Assembly (NCBI GenBank): GCA_050288085.1
Contig: JBNKDD010000005.1
Location: 1-58,573, forward strand
DNA length: 58,573 nucleotides
DNA from: JBNKDD01 sp050288085
GTDB lineage: Bacteria > Chloroflexota > Anaerolineae > Aggregatilineales > UBA3940
Reading direction: 5' to 3'
Shown here: piece after piece, positions 34,711 to 43,256 of the stretch
Layout of the letters: each line of letters begins with the position of its first letter
How positions within the stretch are numbered: position 1 is the first letter of the stretch
Program-made: the position numbers and the translations under genes
The notes under the pieces: model-generated
What the model was told of the DNA's origin: nothing
The model's database searches: none
What the model saw: the letters and a program-made list of their open reading frames with translations, nothing else

Positions 34711-35961
34711 TTACGCAACCCAGAAATGCCAGACAAAGAATCCAAGCGCCACCAGTTGGACAAGGCCCAGAAATACAGCCACCAGAATCTTCATGTGCCG
34801 CTTACGAATCAGCATCGGCAGCGTGACAAAACCTGGGAAGATAATTAGCAAATAACGAGACACAGACTCCAGGCGAGGACCGGGTTCATAGATGATCGTG
34901 ATGTAGATCAGCATATATATCCAGCCATAGAGGATCTCCATCCAGGAGAACCGGCGGCGGCGGGTCGCGACGATCATCGCTTCCAGCATAATGAAATAGG
35001 TCACCAGATCAAGGATTAGGGCGAACAGGCGCGGGTTGCGACCCTCAGCCGCGAACATTCTAAAAAAGAGCCTGATATTCCCGATAATCCCTACCCAGGG
35101 CCAGGCAATCCGGGTAGACCAGTAGCCGCTATAAGGCTGCCAGAAACCCGACTGGGTGATCCGGTAAACGTAGAATGTATAAGCACCATAGGCGAGGGGG
35201 ATTAAAGCCAACCAGCCACCCTTCAACCAGTCTTTCCAGGGCTTCCCTTTGTGCTGCTCCCAGAATCCATAAGCCAGCGGAATGGCGATCATGACTCCCG
35301 GGCTGCGGGTGAGAGTCGCCAGCGCAGCGCATGCGCTGGCCCAGGCCCATTTTCCCCGGCGGGCTAGCATCAAGGCTCCCAACGCGCAGATCGTAAAGAC
35401 CGTTTCCGTATACCCGGCAACGAGGAAAAAACCCGCAGGCCAGGCCAGCCAGTAGATTACCGCCCATTTAGCCGCTGAGGGATACAGCTCAGCAGTGTAA
35501 AGATATAACAGGTAGAGGGCTGCAATCAAGGCCAGGTTGCTCACAATGATGCTGCTGACCAGCGGTTGGTTAACGATCAGATCAACCCCGGCGACCAGCA
35601 GCGGGTAAACCGGAGGCCATGAAGTGCTCAGATCATCGGGCTGATAACCATTCTGGGACATGATCACGTAATTGACAGTATCCCAACGATACCAGGGTCC
35701 GAACACCGCCTGGAAGGGCTCACTGTATGATTCTACGTACTTGTCATAATCGGTCAGATACAAAGCTGCCCCTTCCAGCCGTTCTTCGCTCAAGGGGAAG
35801 CGGAGGATAATGAATGTTGCCCAGGCCATCGTGACAATGCGAAAGATCACAAAGGAGATCAGCGCCATTTTTAGCGCACGGATTCGTAGATCGCGCCGAC
35901 TTTCCTCCTCTGTGCCAGGAGGTAGCTCATCATCAGGCTGGATCGTATCTTCTAAATTCAT
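34711..35961 (-). CDS. PIG-V-like integral membrane mannosyltransferase
   Basis: A 416-residue polytopic protein with about ten spans. The first outside loop contains GPWYRWDTVNYV (Trp93-Asp94), the RWD-type motif of PIG-V/GPI mannosyltransferase II relatives, and SWPPVYPLLVAG follows. Such GT-C enzymes use polyprenol-phosphate mannose to add mannose on the outer face of the membrane. It overlaps the upstream GT87-like gene by 29 bases, so they are translationally coupled. Confidence 0.88.
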   Translation of the reverse strand: MNLEDTIQPDDELPPGTEEESRRDLRIRALKMALISFVIFRIVTMAWATFIILRFPLSEERLEGAALYLTDYDKYVESYSEPFQAVFGPWYRWDTVNYVIMSQNGYQPDDLSTSWPPVYPLLVAGVDLIVNQPLVSSIIVSNLALIAALYLLYLYTAELYPSAAKWAVIYWLAWPAGFFLVAGYTETVFTICALGALMLARRGKWAWASACAALATLTRSPGVMIAIPLAYGFWEQHKGKPWKDWLKGGWLALIPLAYGAYTFYVYRITQSGFWQPYSGYWSTRIAWPWVGIIGNIRLFFRMFAAEGRNPRLFALILDLVTYFIMLEAMIVATRRRRFSWMEILYGWIYMLIYITIIYEPGPRLESVSRYLLIIFPGFVTLPMLIRKRHMKILVAVFLGLVQLVALGFFVWHFWVA

Positions 35962-37084
35962 GGGTCAATTCTTGCTCCTTGATCGTTTTTCGAGACATAT
36001 CAACGATATAAGCAATAGTTGCTACAAAAGTTGCCAGGGCAAATGTCATGTCTATCCAGGAATAGTTTTCTCCTAGAAATACCCGCGCGATGGGCATATA
36101 AGTCAGAAGATACAACCCAACCACAACACTCATTCGCCATCCAGCCAGGAGCGGCATCACGATGGCAAGCAGCGGGACGAAATGGTAGCTTAGTGAATAA
36201 GGGGTTACAACAAACGTACAGGCGATCACGATCATGAACCGTGAAAGTGTAACCCGCGACAAATCAGGAGAGGATTGGTCGTGCCCAATATCCCCTGCTC
36301 GAACCCACGCCCAGATTGAGACGGATATAGCCAGAATTGCAAACAACCAGGGCACAATGCGTGGGAGGCCGAGGAAATCCGAAATACGCCAGATAGTAGT
36401 CTGCCACATGATAAGCGGAGGATTACCCAGCATACTTTCCCGCCAACGGGGAACCCATCCAGGGAAAATCAAAAAAGACGAGAGCACCATGCTAACCGGA
36501 AGCATCAGGCTGGTAACAATATCTCGGTGCGGCCAACGCTTCACAGAGAACCACAAGAAAAACAGGGCGACTGGGATGGTATTGGGCACTTTGATGGTCA
36601 GTGAGACGTATGCCACTGCCAGCAGCCAGGGCTTATGCTTACTGATGGCAATCCAACCCAGAATAAAACCCAATGCCGCCAATGCATCGATCTGAGAGCG
36701 ATACTGTAGATCAAAGGTAAACAGGTTGAATATGGCAAAGGCCAACACCCAGGGGCGATGGCGGCCCGGTTTACTGAAAATCAGTACGCCCACAACAATG
36801 ATTGCCATCGAGGCAATCCACAGCAGGGCACGACCAATATCGTAAGGCCAGAGGGTAAAAGGCAGAAGCAGCGGGATCACCCAGGGAGCCTGGTAATACC
36901 CTCCCGATTGTTCATCATAGATCTGTATTTTCCCCCGGACCCACTGGTTGGAAATTGGATAGTATTGGCTATAGTAATCCACCCCGCCAGGCCAATAGGT
37001 TGCCAGCAGCCAGACACAGACAATCAGGCCCACAGCCGCGCCAATCACAATCAGTGATATTTTCCACCATTTTGCCTGTGGCAT
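35933..37084 (-). CDS. GT87-like polytopic glycosyltransferase
   Basis: A 383-residue membrane protein with about nine spans. The first loop has GGVDYYSQYYPISNQWVRG with an acidic residue as in the GT87 (DUF2029, mannosyltransferase) family of GT-C enzymes. ATG 37084 was chosen as the first Met before the first span. It starts 7 bases after the LysM-MFS gene stop and overlaps the PIG-V-like gene, so the three are one unit that probably builds a surface glycolipid or glycan. Confidence 0.82.
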   Translation of the reverse strand: MPQAKWWKISLIVIGAAVGLIVCVWLLATYWPGGVDYYSQYYPISNQWVRGKIQIYDEQSGGYYQAPWVIPLLLPFTLWPYDIGRALLWIASMAIIVVGVLIFSKPGRHRPWVLAFAIFNLFTFDLQYRSQIDALAALGFILGWIAISKHKPWLLAVAYVSLTIKVPNTIPVALFFLWFSVKRWPHRDIVTSLMLPVSMVLSSFLIFPGWVPRWRESMLGNPPLIMWQTTIWRISDFLGLPRIVPWLFAILAISVSIWAWVRAGDIGHDQSSPDLSRVTLSRFMIVIACTFVVTPYSLSYHFVPLLAIVMPLLAGWRMSVVVGLYLLTYMPIARVFLGENYSWIDMTFALATFVATIAYIVDMSRKTIKEQELTHEFRRYDPA

Positions 37085-37091
37085 AACAGTA

Positions 37092-38555
37092 TCAGACCTC
37101 AACTGCTGTCTGCACATGCGCCTCGCCGCGTGTTACAAAAACCATGCACAGAACAGCCAACACAAAAAAGGTCGGGGTGACGAGGAAGATCGAATTGTAG
37201 TTCCGCCCGGTCAGGTCGATGATCACCCCGTTCAAGATCGGGCCGAAGATCGCTGCTGACTGCGAGGCAAAATAATACAACCCAGTGTAGGTTCCCAGGA
37301 GGCGCTCGTCCTCAGTTGTATCGACCACCATCGGCAGTGAGTTGATGTTGATCAGCGCCCAGCTCGCCCCACCCAGTGCCAGCACAATGACAATCAGCGT
37401 GACGTTGGCAAAGAAGAATGCGAGAGTCAGCAGGATGGCGAAGGCCACCAGGCCGATCAGAATCGTTCGCTTGCGCCCAAATCGCTCCCCGATAAAACCG
37501 GCAGGGACGGCAAACAGGATAAACACCCCCAGCGCCACTGAGAACAGGGGGCCTGCTTCTCCTGCCGTGACACCCAGCGTGGTGACAGCATACGACGAGA
37601 AAAATGTCTCGATCCCGTTGAACCCCACAAACCAGCTAAATATTGCCAACATCAAAAAGATCAGGCTGCGCCGGTAAGCAGGCGGGATCAATTTGACTCC
37701 TTTAAGAGCACCGAGGGCCTCTTCTTCTTCGCTTTCAGGGTGAGCTATCTCCGAAACTTCCGGTTCCCTGACGGTGAAGAACAACAGTGCAATGGCTACC
37801 ACCAGGAGCACCGACCCGACGAGAAAGGGGTAGAGTGGGTTTTTATCAAAAAGGAGCGACAGCCCAAGAGCAGCAATGATCCCCCCAATACCACCCATAA
37901 GATTGATCACGCCGTTGGCCTTACTGCGTAGCGGCGAGGGGGTGAGGTCGGGCATCAGCGCGATGACCGGCGTGCGGAAGAGTGCCATCGCCAGCAGCAT
38001 CAACCCGGCAGCGATCATAAAGAATGCAAATGCTCCCTGATTCTGTGCAATGCTGCCGCTTGTGCCGGGGGTAATTAACCCGGCGGCCACCGGGATTAGA
38101 GCAAAAGCAATCGCTGCAACTGGCGCACCGGCCAGGATATAGGGGTAGCGTCTGCCGATGCGCGTACGCGTCCGGTCACTCCAGACCCCGATCACGGGTA
38201 AGATGAACAACGCTGCGATATTATCGAGGGTCATGATCGTACCCGCCAGGGAAGCACTCAAGCCAAAGCCATTATAAGGTTGAATGGAAAGCTCCTGGCC
38301 TGCTTCAAGTGCTGCTGCTGCATCCGCTGGGTTCAACGCCCGAAGTTCACCAGCCTCAATATGGTAGATCTCGGCGATACTCTCAAACGTTTCACCCGCT
38401 TGTACGATATGAGTTTTTGCGGCGGTCTGTGAATCGAAGTCCGGGTTTCCAGCTTGCAAAAAGATTGGCACGAATAGGTTATAAACCTGCCACATCACAC
38501 TGATACCCAGGAAACCAAAGCCGATCAGGAAGGTTAATTTCCAATCAAGCTTCAC
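37092..38555 (-). CDS. MFS transporter with a LysM domain inserted after the first span
   Basis: A 487-residue major-facilitator protein of the sugar-carrier (GPH/SLC45-like) kind: IGVWSDRTRTRIGRRYPYI after span 2, and a second-half FIGERFGRKRTILIG. Between span 1 (about 8-30) and span 2 (about 101-122) there is a full LysM unit at residues 48-93: HIVQAGETFESIAEIYHI, ELRALNPADA and AGQELSIQP. This loop should face outward, where LysM binds GlcNAc-type glycans. The reading frame is continuous. The start is GTG 38555 with a G-rich ribosome site. Confidence 0.92.
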   Translation of the reverse strand: MKLDWKLTFLIGFGFLGISVMWQVYNLFVPIFLQAGNPDFDSQTAAKTHIVQAGETFESIAEIYHIEAGELRALNPADAAAALEAGQELSIQPYNGFGLSASLAGTIMTLDNIAALFILPVIGVWSDRTRTRIGRRYPYILAGAPVAAIAFALIPVAAGLITPGTSGSIAQNQGAFAFFMIAAGLMLLAMALFRTPVIALMPDLTPSPLRSKANGVINLMGGIGGIIAALGLSLLFDKNPLYPFLVGSVLLVVAIALLFFTVREPEVSEIAHPESEEEEALGALKGVKLIPPAYRRSLIFLMLAIFSWFVGFNGIETFFSSYAVTTLGVTAGEAGPLFSVALGVFILFAVPAGFIGERFGRKRTILIGLVAFAILLTLAFFFANVTLIVIVLALGGASWALININSLPMVVDTTEDERLLGTYTGLYYFASQSAAIFGPILNGVIIDLTGRNYNSIFLVTPTFFVLAVLCMVFVTRGEAHVQTAVEV

Positions 38556-38588
38556 TGAAGTCCCCCTTTATGTAGTTTACAAGAGAAG

Positions 38589-38612
38589 GTGTGAGACTTT
38601 CATAGCTCACAC
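38589..38612 (-). terminator. Hairpin between the inositol monophosphatase and LysM-MFS genes
   Basis: GTGTGAG and CTCACAC pair over a 10-base loop, 13 bases after the IMPase stop on the minus strand. The tail is pyrimidine-rich (CTTCTCTTG) but has no long T-run, so termination may be partial and allow read-through into the transporter gene. Confidence 0.5.
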
Positions 38613-38624
38613 GCGCGAATCATA

Positions 38625-39425
38625 TCAATCTGGTCGGGCATAGACTTCGTGCAGAGTCGCGATCATCGCCGAGTGGATATGTCCATTGCTGGCGATAATC
38701 TGACCCTTTTTCAATATGGCCTCGTCGTCTGTTACATCGCTCTGATAGGTGGTGATCATTCCCCCGGCTTCCTTGACCAGCAGCATACCGGCGGCTATAT
38801 CCCAACTATTGATAGGAGATTCCCAGTAGCCATCAAATCGTCCACAAGCGATATAAGCCAGGTCAAGGGCCGCTGCGCCAACGCGGCGCACACCCTGTGC
38901 CCGCCGGATGAAAGCAGAAAAAGCTGCACTGTTATTGTCCGGTGCGGTATGCCGGTTATAGGGAAAACCGCTCACCACCAGCGCGTCTTTCAGCTGCTTC
39001 ACGGTAGAAGGGTGAATGGGTTTGCCGTTCAACCAGGCCCCCTCACCCCTCGCCGCCGAAAAACTTTCGTCCCGCATCGGATCGTAAACGACTCCGACGG
39101 ATAGACCCTCTGAGTCTTGCAGGGCAATTGATACGGCAAAAACCGGAAACCCATGCGCGAAATTAGTGGTTCCATCCAGTGGATCGATGATCCACCTGTA
39201 GCCATTATTTCTCTCAAGTGTGCCGGTCTCTTCAGACAGAATGCTGTGGTCTGGATAGGCTTTTTGTAATGATTGGATAATCAGTTCGTCGGCGGCGCGA
39301 TCTGCCTGAGTGACCAGATCAACCACGCCTTTGTGTGTTATCTGGCGCGGTTGATCATAAGCTTCACGGAGTAGAGCCCCTGCCGTGTATGCGATGTCCT
39401 GGGCTGCATTGAGGTATTCATTCAT
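38625..39425 (-). CDS. Inositol monophosphatase family protein
   Basis: A 266-residue Mg-dependent phosphatase. Motifs: SILSEETG with Glu65/66, WIIDPLDGTTNFAHGFP with Asp81 and Asp84, and SWDIAAGMLLVKEAGG near residue 210. It should hydrolyse inositol-1-phosphate or related sugar phosphates. Nearby PIG-V and GT87 genes make inositol- or mannose-containing lipids a plausible destination, but this is inference. Confidence 0.93.
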   Translation of the reverse strand: MNEYLNAAQDIAYTAGALLREAYDQPRQITHKGVVDLVTQADRAADELIIQSLQKAYPDHSILSEETGTLERNNGYRWIIDPLDGTTNFAHGFPVFAVSIALQDSEGLSVGVVYDPMRDESFSAARGEGAWLNGKPIHPSTVKQLKDALVVSGFPYNRHTAPDNNSAAFSAFIRRAQGVRRVGAAALDLAYIACGRFDGYWESPINSWDIAAGMLLVKEAGGMITTYQSDVTDDEAILKKGQIIASNGHIHSAMIATLHEVYARPD

Positions 39426-39448
39426 AGTAATACGGCAGGCCCTTATCT

Positions 39449-40132
39449 TTAACTTCCGCTGCTGGGCATTGAAGCCGCAATCTTGGCGATCAGGTTGGAG
39501 AGCGGCATGGTTTGCAGCCAGATCTTCCCCGGCCCGGTCAGCGTTGCCAGGAACAAACCTTCGCCACCGAACAAAACATTAGAAACGCCTTTGATCCGGT
39601 CAATCCGGTGCTGGACAGTATGCTCAAACATGGCGATGTGGCCCGGATCGACATGCACTGTTTCGTTGGTAGCCAGTTCCATCTCGATCGTTTCGCCATC
39701 AATCTCAAAGAAGGCAACACCCGGCCCGGTGACCTTTTGCAGAATGAATCCCTCGCCGCCGAACAAGCCTGCGCCAAGCCGCTGCTTAAAATGGACGGCT
39801 AATTCTACGCCCTGCTGGGCACACATAAAGGCGTCACGCTGGGCGATGATAACCTGGCCCGGAGACAGTTCTATTGGAACGATGGAACCGGGGGCTTCCG
39901 GTGTGAAGGTAATCACCACCTGGTCGGAAGTAGCGGTATAGGTAGTCATGAAGACGGATTCACCGGAAAGCGCCCGGCCCAATCCGCCCATTAAGCCACC
40001 GGGCATGTTGGTTTTCATATCTACCTGCCCCTTATACCAGGCCATTCCACCGGTTTCGGTCACGAGGGCCTCGCCCTTTTCTATCAATACATCAAGGGCC
40101 TGCATGGTGGTTCCACTGATTCGATACTTCAT
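39449..40132 (-). CDS. AIM24 / TIGR00266 family protein
   Basis: A 227-residue beta-rich protein: MKYRISGTTMQALDVLIEKG, GGMAWYKGQVDMKTN, GLGRALSGESVFMTTYTA and GEGLFLATLTGPGKIWLQTM, all typical of the TIGR00266/AIM24 family. Its role in bacteria is unclear; in yeast AIM24 affects mitochondrial inner-membrane organisation. ATG 40132 with GGAG 6 bases upstream is preferred over a start 26 codons earlier that overlaps the next gene. Confidence 0.92.
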   Translation of the reverse strand: MKYRISGTTMQALDVLIEKGEALVTETGGMAWYKGQVDMKTNMPGGLMGGLGRALSGESVFMTTYTATSDQVVITFTPEAPGSIVPIELSPGQVIIAQRDAFMCAQQGVELAVHFKQRLGAGLFGGEGFILQKVTGPGVAFFEIDGETIEMELATNETVHVDPGHIAMFEHTVQHRIDRIKGVSNVLFGGEGLFLATLTGPGKIWLQTMPLSNLIAKIAASMPSSGS

Positions 40133-40202
40133 TTCTATTCTCCTTTTTGGTTCTGCTTCATTGTAGTCAACAAGGGTCCCTGGGCAAAATTCGACGGGTG
40201 GG

Positions 40203-41441
40203 TTATTCAATCCGGCTCAAGGTTGCGACACATTCGACATGATAGGTTTGGGGGAACATATCGACGGGCTGTACATCCAGCAGATTATAACCCCGCTGGG
40301 AAAACTGCCTCGCATCGCGGGCAAAGGTGGCCGGGTCACAACTCACGTAGATAATGCCGGGGGCATCCAGCCGCACCAATTCATCGATCACCCCCGAACT
40401 TAACCCCGTGCGCGGTGGATCGACCACAATCCCGTCAAACGGCCCGTCAAGATCAGCGAGGACACTCTCAACAGAACCTTCAACCAGGTCAACGTTTTCC
40501 AGGTCGGCCAGGTTTTCGTCAGCGTCGGTCACGGCTGGGGGATAGCTCTCCACGCTGATTACCAAATCGGCACGCTCGGCGATAAAGCCTGTTAACAACC
40601 CAACCCCACTGTATAGATCGAGGATCGTCTCGGTTCCCTGCAAATCCAACCGGGATATGACCTGATCGACCAGCACCTCGGCGATGGCTCGATTCGCCTG
40701 GAAGAATCCCCCGGCGGTAACCCGGAATTCCCGGTTGAATATCTGGTAACTTACCTGCGGGCTGCCAATCAGATTCACCGGCTCGTTATCGCTAAGAAGC
40801 AGGTTAATCGAAACAGGGAAATCTACTTCAATCTCCGGGGCCAGGTTATCCGGTGTCTGGATGATCAGCATCCGGTCATCCGAGTCGGAGCCAACCTGGA
40901 ACTTGACTCGCTTGATCTCCGCATCGCCCAGGTCGAACTGCTCGAAGAGTTCTAACAGCGCCGGGTGCATGATATGGCAGGTTTCAATAGGGATGATCTT
41001 CTGGTTATCGTCACTGTAAAATCCAAGCTGATCATCCCGCGTCCGGGTGAAGGTAACGTAATTGCGATAGGCCCAGGGATCAGGGCTGGGGATGGTGGGG
41101 TGAACGACCGGGTCACTGAACTTACCCAGCCGCCTGAGCTGGTCGATCACTACATCACGCTTGTAGACTAACTGCTGTGCATAGTCGATGTGCTGCCAGT
41201 GACAGCCGCCGCACTGCCCCGGCCCAAAGTGCGGGCAGCGTGGTTCAACACGATGGGGCGAAGGTTCAACAATCTCAACAACCTCGCCGTGGGCAAAGTT
41301 CTTTTTCTCATCAACAATCCGCGCCCGGATGCGTTCACCGGGCAGGGTATAGGGCACAAAGACGACCCGGTTGTCATGCCGTCCCATTGCCGAGCCGCCA
41401 TGTGCCATGTTTTCCATAAGTAAATCGAAGGGATTGGTCAA
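40203..41441 (-). CDS. TrmA/RumA-type RNA (uracil-5-)-methyltransferase
   Basis: A 412-residue class I RNA methyltransferase forming 5-methyluridine in tRNA or 23S rRNA. It has an N-terminal TRAM-like region, four cluster cysteines (Cys69, Cys77, Cys80 in CPHFGPGQCGGC, and Cys155), FFQANRAIAE, SAM motif LDLYSGVGLLTG, VDPPRTGL, nucleophile Cys368 in YVSCDPATFARD and base Glu403. The start is probably TTG 41441, which preserves MTNPFDLLMENMAHGG; ATG 41417 is the alternative. Which uridine is modified cannot be told. Confidence 0.93.
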   Translation of the reverse strand: MTNPFDLLMENMAHGGSAMGRHDNRVVFVPYTLPGERIRARIVDEKKNFAHGEVVEIVEPSPHRVEPRCPHFGPGQCGGCHWQHIDYAQQLVYKRDVVIDQLRRLGKFSDPVVHPTIPSPDPWAYRNYVTFTRTRDDQLGFYSDDNQKIIPIETCHIMHPALLELFEQFDLGDAEIKRVKFQVGSDSDDRMLIIQTPDNLAPEIEVDFPVSINLLLSDNEPVNLIGSPQVSYQIFNREFRVTAGGFFQANRAIAEVLVDQVISRLDLQGTETILDLYSGVGLLTGFIAERADLVISVESYPPAVTDADENLADLENVDLVEGSVESVLADLDGPFDGIVVDPPRTGLSSGVIDELVRLDAPGIIYVSCDPATFARDARQFSQRGYNLLDVQPVDMFPQTYHVECVATLSRIE

Positions 41442-41477
41442 GATTCCTGCCTTTTTTGCAAAGATTATTTCGTACAG

Positions 41478-41507
41478 AATATACGCTAAAAGAAATCAGC
41501 TAGCCAA
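41478..41507 (-). promoter_or_regulatory. Possible promoter of the RNA methyltransferase gene
   Basis: On the minus strand TTGGCT (41502-41507), an 18-base spacer and TATATT (41478-41483). Transcription would begin near 41470, about 30 bases before the TTG start at 41441. It follows the terminator of the Rieske-like gene. Confidence 0.45.
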
Positions 41508-41514
41508 TTTGACA

Positions 41515-41548
41515 ATAAAAAACCGCTTCAGAATTTTCTCAAGCGGTC
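41515..41548 (-). terminator. Intrinsic terminator of the Rieske-like gene
   Basis: On the minus strand GACCGCTT and AAGCGGTT (41521-41548) pair around a 12-base loop and run into TTTTAT. It lies 23 bases after the stop of the gene at 41572-42042. Confidence 0.75.
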
Positions 41549-41571
41549 TTACCTGTGAGGAGTCAAGAATT

Positions 41572-42042
41572 TTAGAGTGTGATCAGCAGTTGATCTTCCT
41601 CCACGCTTAATGGATAACCGCTGAGCGCGCCTTCGGCTGGCCCGGATAAAACATTGCCCTCGTAATCAAAGGTAGAACTGCTCACGCTGCAACATTGCAG
41701 AGTCATTGTCCCGGCGACCGGGTCGATCATCCGGCCTGCGTGAGTACAAACATTCTTGAAGGCGTAATAATTATCATCCTCTCCCAGTATGACCAGGATA
41801 GGCTCCGGCAGATCATCTCCTTCAATGCGAACGGCTCCACCCAGGTCATCCAACTCAGGCAGTTTTGTCAGGTCTAATGATAGGGTTCCATCAGCATAAG
41901 TCCACGCCCCATCGATCTGGGGGAGTTGGGTTTCGGGTATGCCGTTCAAGCGATTACTTAATCCACACCCGGACAATAAAAAAGCCCCGCCTGCTGCTCC
42001 AGTAAGGATTAAAAACGAACGGCGGGAAATTTGTTGAGACAT
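41572..42042 (-). CDS. Rieske-type lipoprotein with an incomplete cluster motif
   Basis: A 156-residue protein with a twin-arginine signal (SRRSFLILTGAAGG) and lipobox LLSGC (Cys26), so it is likely exported folded and lipidated. The fold is Rieske-like: first cluster motif CTH (Cys99, His101) and FDYEGNVLSGPAEGALSGYP after the second. The second motif reads QCCSVSSSTFD where CPxHGSxFD is expected, so the second His ligand is Ser121. A normal [2Fe-2S] cluster with two His is therefore unlikely. The EEP-array start is divergent, 133 bases away. Confidence 0.88.
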   Translation of the reverse strand: MSQQISRRSFLILTGAAGGAFLLSGCGLSNRLNGIPETQLPQIDGAWTYADGTLSLDLTKLPELDDLGGAVRIEGDDLPEPILVILGEDDNYYAFKNVCTHAGRMIDPVAGTMTLQCCSVSSSTFDYEGNVLSGPAEGALSGYPLSVEEDQLLITL

Positions 42043-42175
42043 GTTCGGCCCCTTTCAACAAACAGATTTAATCACCTACACAATAGTACGGATCACTGGG
42101 TGGAGGGGTTTCACAAAGTCAAACCGTATGAGAATCGTCTGGCAGCACCCTTTCAGGTCAGGCTATACTCCGCTC

Positions 42176-43219
42176 ATGCTACAAGCCAAAGCTGCAAACC
42201 CTGTTCGGGAAAAGCCGGTAAATGGTAAAGGCAGAGTTCTGGTTATTTTTTGTAACCTGTATGCTGCCGGGCTGATCGCATTCTTCCTGATCCGATTTCT
42301 GACCAACAATGAGAAGTTGTGGCCGGTCGCCGTTGTGGGCAACTTTCTGCATCTGGTGCTGCTGCCTGCTGTGATCCTGTTCCCGGTGATACTGATCTTG
42401 AGGCGCTGGCAAACAGCCGCCCTGCTTGGTATCAACGCGCTGGCGTTTGCCTGGTTATATGGTGGATTGTTCCTACCGCACAACCCGCACTGTGAAGACT
42501 GTCTCACACTGCGGGTGTTAACCTTTAACATCCTGGCCGATGGGGCCGCCGACGATGGCCTGATCCCGATGCTGCGCAACTCCGGCGCGGATATTATCCT
42601 GCTCCAGGAAGTGGGGTTAGAAGAAGCTGAAGAGATTCCGGCTGGCGTGTCTGATTTGTATCCGTACCAGGCAATCGTGGTCGGAGAAGGCGATTATCCA
42701 GGCAATGCGATCTTCAGCGTTTACCCGATCGTTGATCAGGCGTGGTTCTCCGATCACCGGGAAGGGCTGCCCTTTTTCACCCGTGCCACCATCGACGTGA
42801 ATGGGCAGCCGCTCAATGTCATGAACATCCATACCATGCCGCCAACGCCATATTGGCACGGGGATCTCTCGGATTATTGTTCCTATTCAGTAGATGAAAT
42901 GTCCGAGTTGGTAGACATGGCGCTTGCCGATTCGCCAACGATCCTGGCGGGTGACCTGAATATGTCTGATCAGAGCTGTGGCTATAACCCGCTGCACGAA
43001 GCCGGGTTACACGACGCCTTCTACGCGGCTGGGACCGGCTTCGGGCTGACTTTTCCAGCTTTTGGCAATTTTCAGGGTTACCCAGATTATCCAATCCCCC
43101 CCCTGATACGGATCGACCACATTTTATATACCGAACACTTCATTGCAAAGCGAGCCTGGGTCGGGCCAAATGCGGGGTCAGATCACCTGCCGGTATTGGC
43201 TGAACTGGCCTGGGAATAA
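42176..43219 (+). CDS. EEP-family membrane phosphodiesterase/nuclease-like protein, copy 1
   Basis: A 347-residue protein with about three N-terminal spans and an endonuclease/exonuclease/phosphatase domain. Motifs: VLTFNILAD, LLQEVG, NVMNIHTMPPTP, AGDLNMSDQS, IRIDHILYT and GSDHLPVLAEL. It is the most divergent of copies 1-5 and the only one with many Cys (PHCEDC). ATG 42176 lies just after a TATACT (42164-42169), so the message may be almost leaderless; ATG 42128 is the alternative. First of six tandem paralogues. Confidence 0.85.
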   Translation: MLQAKAANPVREKPVNGKGRVLVIFCNLYAAGLIAFFLIRFLTNNEKLWPVAVVGNFLHLVLLPAVILFPVILILRRWQTAALLGINALAFAWLYGGLFLPHNPHCEDCLTLRVLTFNILADGAADDGLIPMLRNSGADIILLQEVGLEEAEEIPAGVSDLYPYQAIVVGEGDYPGNAIFSVYPIVDQAWFSDHREGLPFFTRATIDVNGQPLNVMNIHTMPPTPYWHGDLSDYCSYSVDEMSELVDMALADSPTILAGDLNMSDQSCGYNPLHEAGLHDAFYAAGTGFGLTFPAFGNFQGYPDYPIPPLIRIDHILYTEHFIAKRAWVGPNAGSDHLPVLAELAWE

Positions 43220-43256
43220 GACTCATTTCATGTTCATTGGTGAGGATATAGTGAGT

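Noticed and set aside
41515..41548. Third copy of the ISAs1-like end (AACCGCTTCAGAATT)
   Set aside because: The resemblance covers only one arm and the T-run and position after the Rieske gene make an ordinary terminator a better explanation.
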